Position numbers and translations under genes: made by a program. The notes under the pieces were generated by a model. It saw only the letters and a program-made list of their open reading frames with translations. It was not told the origin of the DNA and did not search any database. From NCBI GenBank assembly GCA_020630435.1, contig JAHDBJ010000003.1, forward strand, positions 163,860-227,859: a stretch of DNA of 64,000 bases, given 5' to 3'. Origin of the DNA: Saprospiraceae bacterium. GTDB taxonomy: Bacteria > Bacteroidota > Bacteroidia > Chitinophagales > Saprospiraceae. Shown piece after piece: positions 52,999-61,500 of the stretch (its first letter is position 1; each line of letters starts with the position of its first letter).

Positions 52999-53388
52999 TT
53001 ATTCCTGAATATCTCCCTCTGTTTCTCTAAGTTCTCGTTCAACTTCCTCCATCAAAATATAGTCTTCACATTCAGACAATGTTGGGATAATAGTCAAGAT
53101 AGAGTCTAAGCGAGAGATTTCTATTAATTTTTTAATATTATCACTTTTCACTCCTGTAAGAATAAATGTACCATCATTTTTCCATAGACGATTGGCTGTA
53201 AGTATTGCACTTAGGCCTGAAGAATCCACATATTTCACTTCGCTCAAATCAAATACAAAATTTTGGACACCTTCATTACTCAAAATTACAAACTCCGACT
53301 TCAGTCCTGGAGAAATTAAAGAGTTAAGATTTTCTTCATGTAGAGAAAAAACAGTATATCTTTCTTTTTTATCGACAGAATATTTCAT
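52999..53388 (-). CDS. STAS-domain protein (anti-sigma factor antagonist type)
   Basis: A 129-residue cytosolic protein with a single STAS domain. Key block: VQNFVFDLSEVKYVDSSGLS followed by AILTANRLWKNDGTFILTG; the serine in DSSGLS is the residue phosphorylated in SpoIIAA-type proteins. A short acidic tail (MEEVERELRETEGDIQE) follows. No anti-sigma kinase gene lies nearby. It immediately precedes rnz on the same strand (17 bases), so they share a transcript. What it regulates is not known. Confidence 0.9.
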   Translation of the reverse strand: MKYSVDKKERYTVFSLHEENLNSLISPGLKSEFVILSNEGVQNFVFDLSEVKYVDSSGLSAILTANRLWKNDGTFILTGVKSDNIKKLIEISRLDSILTIIPTLSECEDYILMEEVERELRETEGDIQE

Positions 53389-53680
53389 ATATAAATAATT
53401 ATATTTCAGATAATTATTACATTATTTTGTAATATTAAATCTAATAATTCGCTTTTTTATTACTCTAAATTAGAGAATTTATTTTAAAAAAGATCATTAT
53501 CATCTCGTAAAATTATAAATCCTAATCGAATAAAAAATGTATTTTTACAAAAATCAAATTATAGTTTTTTTACAAAGCATTCAAAATTATTATAAAATAC
53601 TTCCCTGCCAAAATAAAAATATACGTTATAGTTCACAATATGGTTAATTTTATCAGACCATCATTTAAAAAATGATAAAG

Positions 53681-54178
53681 ATGAAAACAGTTTTTTTGAT
53701 TAGACATGCAAAATCCAGTTGGAGCGATAGCAGTTTAAGTGACCATGATCGCCCCCTAAACAAAAGAGGATTTAGAGATGCTCCATTTATGGCCAAACTA
53801 TTAGCAGGGAAGGAAAACAAGCCTGATGCTATTATTTCTAGTACTGCCAATAGAGCAAAAACTACTGCGGGGTATTTTGCTGAGGCCTTTGGAATACCCG
53901 TGGAAGAAATAGTTTTGACCCCTGAGATTTATGAGGCTTACACAAGAGATGTCCTAGAAATTATTCAACATTTAGATAATAAGCTAAACGTTGTTTTATT
54001 CTTTGGGCATAACCCCACATTCACAAGTATTGCTAATATTTTTAGCCAGACCTATATTCCCAATTTACCGACTTGTGGTATTGTTAAAATCCAGGCAGCT
54101 ATCAATACTTGGAGTGAATTTAACGATACAACTGCGAAACAAACGGCTTTTTATTATCCCAAACAATATTTTGAATAA
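53681..54178 (+). CDS. sixA: SixA-like phosphohistidine phosphatase
   Basis: A 165-residue histidine phosphatase superfamily enzyme. The start MKTVFLIRHAKSSWSDSSLS contains the RHxK motif with the catalytic histidine, typical of SixA; DHDRPLNKRGFRDAPFMA and IISSTANRAKTTAGYF (second arginine), and LFFGHNPTFTSI (second histidine) follow. An ATG nine bases upstream (53672) is possible. SixA removes phosphate from phosphohistidine proteins. ppk1 follows after 57 bases on the same strand. Confidence 0.9.
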   Translation: MKTVFLIRHAKSSWSDSSLSDHDRPLNKRGFRDAPFMAKLLAGKENKPDAIISSTANRAKTTAGYFAEAFGIPVEEIVLTPEIYEAYTRDVLEIIQHLDNKLNVVLFFGHNPTFTSIANIFSQTYIPNLPTCGIVKIQAAINTWSEFNDTTAKQTAFYYPKQYFE

Positions 54179-54235
54179 AAACATAAGACTAAATTATCAA
54201 AACTCACTTCAACACTTTTCAAAAAACACCTAACT

Positions 54236-56347
54236 ATGAACGAAAATATGCCTTATGCTATTCGAGATATTAGTTGGTTATCTTTCAACTACAGAGTACT
54301 TCAAGAAGCCAAAGACCCTAAAGTTCCTTTATTTGAAAGGATTAAATTCTTAGCAATTTATTCCAACAATTTAAATGAATTTTTTAGGGTTAGAGTAGCA
54401 CATCATCGTAATGTTGTCCGAGCAAGTAAAAAAGCACAAAAAGAGATTGATACGGTAATGCCCAAAAATATTCTTAAAAAAATTCATAAAATTGTCGATA
54501 GTCAACAAGAAGAATTTAATGATATTTTTGAAAATGAGATCATTCCTTTACTCAATCAAAATGGGATACGCTTATTACGACGAATGGATTTAAATGAGGA
54601 ACAACGAGAGTTTGTAGAAACGTATTTCCATGATCATCTTTTGTCGTTTGTACAACCCGTATTGCTTGTAAAGAAAAAGATACGACCTTTCTTGAGTAAT
54701 GCCGCTTTATACTTAAGCATTTTGTTACAAAATAAAAATAAGCCACAGGCAGCACATCAATACGCTATTGTTAAAATTCCTTCTGACTTCTTTCCTCGGT
54801 TTTTAGAATTACCTTCTATAGAAGGACACCATGATATTATTATGTTGGATGATGTTGTAAGACACTCTGTAGCTTGGTTATTCCCTGGGTTTGATATTTT
54901 AGATACCTATTCGTTTAAGTTGACACGTGATGCTGAACTCTATATTGATGATGAATATTCTGGAGATTTAATTGCCAAAATTAAAAAGAGTTTAACGAAA
55001 AGGGATGTTGGTCCTCCTTCAAGATTTGTGTATGATCAAGAAATGCCTGATGAATTATTGAAATTCTTGATGGAAAATTTTGATCTAGAAGCAGCAGATT
55101 TGATTAAAGAAGGAAGATATCATAATAATTTTGACTTTTTTCAGTTTCCGACTTTCGGGATGGATCATTTGAAAATAAAAAAATTGACAACACTCCCCTA
55201 TCCTCCACTTGAAAAAGTCAAGGATATTTTTGAGGCCATCAAAGAGCGGGATCACCTTATTCATGTGCCATATGAATCATATGAATCGGTCATTAGACTT
55301 TTTGAAATTGCAGCAAAAGATCCTAAAGTGACTCATATTAAGATCATCCAATATCGTGTTGCTCGCAAATCTCGAATTATGAATGCCCTAATTGATGCCG
55401 TAAAAATGGGCAAACAAGTTACTGCGTTTATTGAGGTAAAAGCTAGGTTTGATGAAGAAGCCAACTTAAAATGGGGAGAAAAACTTGAAAAAGCAGGCGT
55501 AAATGTTCACTATAGTTTCCCTGGTTTGAAAGTACACTCAAAACTAGCCCTTATCAGTCGAGAAGAAGATAGTAAAGTTAAATTGTATGCCTATATGAGT
55601 ACTGGCAACTTTCATGAGGGTACAGCTAGAGTATATAGTGATTTTGGTTTTTTCACTTCAAATACTAGTATCACGAGTGAAGCAGCAGGGGTTTTTGGTT
55701 TTTTAGAAACCGTACAGTTACCTAATACAGATTTCAAACATCTTTTAGTCGGGCAATTTAACCTTAGAAGCAGTCTTAATGAAAAAATTGAGCGAGAGAT
55801 CTCAAATGCAAAACAAGGAAAAATTGCAAAAATGATCCTCAAGATGAATAGTCTAGAAGATATGAGTATGATAGAGAAACTATACGAAGCAAGCAATGCA
55901 GGAGTAAAAATTAGTCTTATCATTAGAGGGATTTGTTGTTTGATTCCTAACATAAAAGGTTATAGTGAAAATATCGAAATCATCAGTATTGTCGATAGAT
56001 ACCTTGAACATTCTAGAGTCTTCCTATTTCATAATGGAGGAGATGAAGAGATTTACCTTTCTTCAGCAGATTTTATGAAACGGAATTTATCGTATAGAAT
56101 TGAAACTGCATTTCCTATTTATGATCCTATTTTGAAAAAAGAAATAAAGGATTTTTTACTATTACAACTAAGTGATAATGTAAAAGCTAGGATTATAGAT
56201 GCTCAAGATCGCAATCATTATAAAAAGAATGATATGGCATTGCCTATTAGAAGTCAGATTGAAACATACTATAGGCTTAAACGAAAATTAGAATCTCAAA
56301 GTATCAATCAATCAGAGTTGGAAAAAGAAAGTACAATCCAATCCTAG
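54236..56347 (+). CDS. ppk1: Polyphosphate kinase 1
   Basis: A 703-residue enzyme that builds polyphosphate from ATP through a phosphohistidine intermediate. Domain order is normal: N-terminal helical part (DISWLSFNYRVLQEAKDPKV), head (RVAHHRNVV region), and two PLD-like catalytic domains. Motifs: IKIIQYRVARKSRIMNALI, VKARFDEEANLKWGEKLEKA, GLKVHSKLALI with the phosphorylated histidine, YMSTGNFHEGTARVYSDFGF, and RNLSYRIETAFPIYDP near the end. Length is typical (690-720). sixA precedes it, so a phosphohistidine phosphatase is coexpressed with a phosphohistidine enzyme. Confidence 0.97.
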   Translation: MNENMPYAIRDISWLSFNYRVLQEAKDPKVPLFERIKFLAIYSNNLNEFFRVRVAHHRNVVRASKKAQKEIDTVMPKNILKKIHKIVDSQQEEFNDIFENEIIPLLNQNGIRLLRRMDLNEEQREFVETYFHDHLLSFVQPVLLVKKKIRPFLSNAALYLSILLQNKNKPQAAHQYAIVKIPSDFFPRFLELPSIEGHHDIIMLDDVVRHSVAWLFPGFDILDTYSFKLTRDAELYIDDEYSGDLIAKIKKSLTKRDVGPPSRFVYDQEMPDELLKFLMENFDLEAADLIKEGRYHNNFDFFQFPTFGMDHLKIKKLTTLPYPPLEKVKDIFEAIKERDHLIHVPYESYESVIRLFEIAAKDPKVTHIKIIQYRVARKSRIMNALIDAVKMGKQVTAFIEVKARFDEEANLKWGEKLEKAGVNVHYSFPGLKVHSKLALISREEDSKVKLYAYMSTGNFHEGTARVYSDFGFFTSNTSITSEAAGVFGFLETVQLPNTDFKHLLVGQFNLRSSLNEKIEREISNAKQGKIAKMILKMNSLEDMSMIEKLYEASNAGVKISLIIRGICCLIPNIKGYSENIEIISIVDRYLEHSRVFLFHNGGDEEIYLSSADFMKRNLSYRIETAFPIYDPILKKEIKDFLLLQLSDNVKARIIDAQDRNHYKKNDMALPIRSQIETYYRLKRKLESQSINQSELEKESTIQS

Positions 56348-56414
56348 ATCATTTTAATTTTTCAAACGTTATAGAATTTATAATAGCAAAATAAACGACA
56401 ACAGAAACGAATAG

Positions 56415-58088
56415 ATGAAAAAACTGGATAAACTGGTTCTAAGTAGCATTGTATCTCCTTTTATCATGACTTTTGGGATTGCTTGGTTTGTACTAATCAT
56501 GCAATTCCTTTGGAAACAAATTGATGACATTATGGGAAAAGGAGCAGGCGTAACCATGATCTTAGAATTATTGTTTTATACTTCAGTATCGCTTATTCCT
56601 ATGGCTCTTCCAATTGCTGTTCTTATTTCAACGGTAATGGTTATGGGTAATTTTGCTGAACATTATGAGCTAGCGGGAATGAAATCTGCTGGAATTTCTT
56701 TAGCTAGAGTAATGCTTCCTATGTTTTTTTTCTGTTTAGCAGTTGCCACCTTTTCTTATTTTTGCACCAATAATTTTTCTCCTGTAGCAACACTTAAGTT
56801 CAAGTCTAGGCTTTACGATATGAAAATGCAAAAACCTACATTAAGTCTTGAAGAGGGTGTTTTTAATGATGATTTTCAAAATGTAACGATTCGTATAGGT
56901 GACAAAAATAACAATACAGGAGATTTAAAAGATGTTATGATTTATAGTTTATCTGCCGGTGGTACAAAAATGAACCGTATTCTAGCTCAAGATGGTAAAA
57001 TGTATGCAACAACAGATGACAAATACTTAGTTATGGAATTGCATAATGGTATACAATATCAAGAAGCAACAAAAGCCATAGCAAAAAATAATACTTATCC
57101 TTTTGTAAGAACTTCTTTTGAAGAATACACAACCATTTATGATTTAGGAGAATTTGATATGCAAAATACAGATGAAGAACTATTCAAAAAACATCATGAA
57201 ATGCTTACCCGAAGGCAATTAGCATTAGCTATAGATTCTTTAGAAAATAGATTGGATGAGCGTTTAGAAAGCCTCAAGCCATATATGAATTCGTATTTTT
57301 ATTTTTTAAAAAAGGAAGAAAAAGAAAATATTGATAAAAACAAACCAACAAATAAACAAGATAAAAAGAATATAAAAATTCCACCAATTTCTAAAAAATC
57401 AAATTCAACAGTAACTAAAAAAGTAACCAACCCCAATAATAGATCAAGATCTTCTTTTTCTGACAAAAAGCAAATCCCTTCTTCACCTCTTCCTAGTCAA
57501 ATTATAAAGAATAAAGGAAATAAGCCTAGACCTCAAAAAGCAAGACCTCGCTCTGCTGCACATTATAAATTAATTAAACCTATTAGTGATACACTAGAAA
57601 ATTTTAGTCAGCTATTCCCTGAGAAAAGAATCAAAAATTATTACTCCAAAGCTGAAACTTTATCTAGAAGTGTAAAAAATCAAGCAGAAATAACCCAAAC
57701 AGCCCTAAACTCTATTAAACGTTCTAAAGTTAAACATCAATATCAATATTATTATAAATTAAGCCTTCCTTTCGCTTGTATTTTATTTTTATTTATTGGC
57801 GCACCAATGGGAGCCATCGTTCGAAAAGGCGGATTTGGTTATCCCATCTTAGTAGCCATCATATTTTTTGTATTCTTTATTATGGCATCTATAATTGGTC
57901 GAAAAGCATCCGAAGAATTTTCAATGACTGCTATGAATGGAGCTTGGCTCCCTAATTACGTACTCTTGCCCATTGGAATTTTTCTTACCTACAAGGCACT
58001 AAATGATGCTAAGTTGTTAGATTTTTCTAGAATTCAGAATTTTTTCAAAAAACTTGCCTTCTTTTTTAGAAAAAATTCAAAAAAATAA
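56415..58088 (+). CDS. LptF/LptG family permease with basic disordered insert
   Basis: A 557-residue inner-membrane protein of the YjgP/YjgQ family, which with LptB extracts lipopolysaccharide toward the outer membrane. Three N-terminal helices include MTFGIAWFVLIMQFLWKQID and FYTSVSLIPMALPIAVLIST; then the periplasmic jellyroll (about 125-250, SLEEGVFNDDFQNVTIRIGD); three C-terminal helices begin at YYYKLSLPFACILFLFIGAP. Between them, residues about 298-380 form a Lys/Asn/Ser/Pro-rich low-complexity stretch. Typical E. coli members are about 360 residues, so the insert and flanking helices explain the extra length. F or G cannot be decided. Confidence 0.9.
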   Translation: MKKLDKLVLSSIVSPFIMTFGIAWFVLIMQFLWKQIDDIMGKGAGVTMILELLFYTSVSLIPMALPIAVLISTVMVMGNFAEHYELAGMKSAGISLARVMLPMFFFCLAVATFSYFCTNNFSPVATLKFKSRLYDMKMQKPTLSLEEGVFNDDFQNVTIRIGDKNNNTGDLKDVMIYSLSAGGTKMNRILAQDGKMYATTDDKYLVMELHNGIQYQEATKAIAKNNTYPFVRTSFEEYTTIYDLGEFDMQNTDEELFKKHHEMLTRRQLALAIDSLENRLDERLESLKPYMNSYFYFLKKEEKENIDKNKPTNKQDKKNIKIPPISKKSNSTVTKKVTNPNNRSRSSFSDKKQIPSSPLPSQIIKNKGNKPRPQKARPRSAAHYKLIKPISDTLENFSQLFPEKRIKNYYSKAETLSRSVKNQAEITQTALNSIKRSKVKHQYQYYYKLSLPFACILFLFIGAPMGAIVRKGGFGYPILVAIIFFVFFIMASIIGRKASEEFSMTAMNGAWLPNYVLLPIGIFLTYKALNDAKLLDFSRIQNFFKKLAFFFRKNSKK

Positions 58089-58548
58089 TCTATACCTACA
58101 CTCAAAAAATATCACTAAACAATATAAATTTAAAATTTAATACAAGTCTCTTCCTAATCTATCTGAAATATTCACACCACAGAAAGAACATACTTATTAA
58201 ATCATTATCAATTACTTATAAATCATACTACAACATATTCAATAAAATAAAACTCATCTATACATTAAAATTTTTTTTTATAAATTCTAAAATCTATTAA
58301 AAAAAATAGCTGTCACAAAAGCACATTTTTTTTCACAACTCTACAAATTGTCTTCCCTTAAATTACAAGCAAATAATGAAATAGGTTATTGCCCCCATAA
58401 AATTAACTCATTTTAATATTTAAAAAATCCTATCAATTTACTTTAGAAGGAGTATCACTTTATTGATAAGTATATCAATAAAGCTAAACCTCTTTTAACC
58501 TCTATTCTACAATAGTTATTAGTACACTTTTAAAAACATTGTTTCAAC
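58089..58548. other. 460-base AT-rich intergenic region
   Basis: Very AT-rich, no supported coding frame or RNA gene. Its main structure is a hairpin CTTTATTGAT (58458-58467)/ATCAATAAAG (58474-58483) with a 6-base loop, 66 bases before the giant gene, possibly a 5' leader element or late terminator. The promoter of the giant gene is presumably here but I cannot place it. Confidence 0.5.
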
Positions 58549-61500
58549 ATGACAAAAAATTTATTACTTTTTTCATTCATGTTATTGGGGTTATTTACCT
58601 CATACTTCAATACACAGGATGATTCTTCAACAATGGTATCTACTTCTACTGATGAAGTTGATACCCAATCTATATTAAAAAAATATAGAGATAACATTTA
58701 CTTTGAGAAAAATGAAGGGCAATGGAAATCTGATATTTCATTTCAGGCTTCTACAGGAAACGCCACTTTTAGATTTATGGATGACCATGTTAAATTTTAC
58801 GTTACACAAAGAGAAAAAATTGAAGATAAAATTGAAAAATCCGAAAGTAAAAAAGAAGATAATAGACTAAAGAGCTTTAGTGAAGTTATTTCAAACAAGA
58901 AAAAGTCTAGTTTTATACGAAAAGGACACGCTTGGAATATGAATTTCATTGGTAACAATGAAAATATTAAAGCAGAAGGGCAACGATTACATCAAGGTGT
59001 AAAATCTCATATGCGCAAAAATATTTTCAGAGCAAAAACCTATAAAGAAATATGGTATAAAAACATCTACGATGAAATTGATTTGAGATTTTATAGCAAA
59101 GGAAATGGTGCTATTGAGTATGATTATGTTGTATTACCACATTCAGATTACCAAAAAATCCAGTTTGAATTGGATGGTGTAGAGAATATAAAAGTACTAG
59201 ATAATGGTCAACTACAATATAAAACTTCCTTAGGAAATATGACCATGGGTAAACCATACACTTATCAAATTATTGAGGGTAATGAAATCGAAATACCTAG
59301 TAATTATAAGGTAAATGGTAATATTGTGTCTTTTGAAGTCTCTGAAAAGTATGATAAAAACCATACTTTAGTAATAGACCCTACAATGCTTGATTGGAGT
59401 ACTTTTGTAACACCTAATGCTTCTGAGTCATCCACCCCATTCGGTGAATCACTCTATACTGGAAACAATATGGTATGTGATGCTAGTGCAGTTTATATTA
59501 TGAGTCATCATGTTGGCTCAAACTTCCCTACAACTACGGGAGCTTTCCAAGAAACTGGTGGAGGAAATAATGATATTGTAATTTCAAAAATAAACAAAGC
59601 TGATGGTACACTAGCTTGGTCAACTTATGTAGGTGGTATAAATACCGAACAGTCTTTTGGTTTTCTTGAATTATATGGTACCAATTTAGTGATTGGTGGA
59701 CAAACAGTTTCACCTGATTTTCCTACGACGACGAATGCCTATCAAGGTACAATGCCTTCATCTGGACAATCTGGTTTTGTTACTGTATTGAATACAGGTA
59801 CATCCGCTGCGGTGATAAGTACTTATGTTGGTAATGATGACTCTGCTATGGCTGGCGCAACTAATTTTGTAACCGATTCTTATATTGATGGTGGGAGTAT
59901 TTGGATCACAGGTGTAACGACTTCAGATATATTCCAAACAACTGCTGATGCAAATATTTCTACATATAATGGGATAACTGATGGATTTATCACAAAAATT
60001 AATTTATCATCAGGGGCATTAGAATATGGTTCATATGTTGGTGGTAGCAATATTAACTATCCAAGTTCTATCACTAAATCGGGTGCAGCTATTGTTATTT
60101 CAGGTCTAACTTTTGCAAATGACTTTCCTGTTTCTACAGGAGCATTACAAACGACTCTTAATCATGGTGCAGCTAGTTATGTTTATTCAATGGATGCTGC
60201 TACAAAAGCAACTAATTTCTCAACTTATATTGGTGGACATACTATTGCAGGAGATGACCTTCTTTTTCCTTCTGTTCATTCTATAGGAACAGGAGAAATT
60301 CTTTTTGTTACTGGTCATGCTGGTAATAATAATGATTATCCTACTACTCCTACTTCATTCCAACCCAATCAAACAGTAGGAACTAGTACAGGCTATGTAG
60401 CTAGACTAGGTGCTGGTGGTAATTTAGTTTGGGGGACATATACTGTAGATTATACTGTTAATGATGCTCTCATTCATCATGGTTATCACAAAGGTCATCT
60501 TGATGCAAATGAAGATATACACCTTCATGCAAATCTTGTTTTACCTTCTCAACCAACCACAGCAAATGCACTACAACCAAGTGCAGGTGGAGCAGAAGAT
60601 GCCTTTTATTTAAAGCTATCTGCGGTAGATGGTTCTGCTCTATATGCTTCATATATCGGCGGTAGTGGCGTTGATTATATCTTAGGAGGAATAGAGACCA
60701 ATGGTGATAAAGCATTTTTTGCAGGTACAACTAGTTCTGCTGATTTAATTATAACTTCTGATGCCTTTCAATTAGCACCACTTAGTTTCCTTGATGCTTA
60801 CACAATGGTTTTTGATCATAGTGCAGGCGTTCTAGAATTTTCTACTTTTGTAGGTGGAGGAAATGGGGTAAGTGTTGGCGTAAATGCTTGCGGTGAATCT
60901 TCTGGGAAAGTTTATTTATATTCTTATACTGGAGCTACAGAATATCCTTCTACTTATGGTGTTTACCAAGAAGATAAGCTCAATGGTACTAGTAATGGTC
61001 TGGTGGTCACTACTTTTGACCCAGGAGTGTGTGCTACTTATTCCGATAATATCATTAGTCCAGATGTACAAAATCTTTGTCCTTTTGGAACGGTTGGTCT
61101 TTTAGAAGGTAATGTAGTAGAAGTTTCTGGTCTACCTGTTTATCTAAGAGATGGTGTAGAGCAAGAATATGAGGGATTTACTGTAAAATATCAATGGCAA
61201 GAAAGTACCGATGGAACTACATGGAACGATATTGTAGGTATCACAACTAAAGATTACTTACCACCTGAATTAGGAATTGATAAATATTATAGAAGAGTCG
61301 TCTTGACACATGAAGATTGTCCTGATGAAATCTCTAATGTTGCTTTAATTGATGTTGATGGAACAAATGCTCCTATAGCTGATGCTGGTGGTCAATTTTT
61401 TACATGTGTAGGTGGTTCTGTTCAAATTGGAGCTACTGCTACGAATGGTGTTCCTCCTTATACATTCTCATGGACACCCACTACTGGATTAGATGATCCT

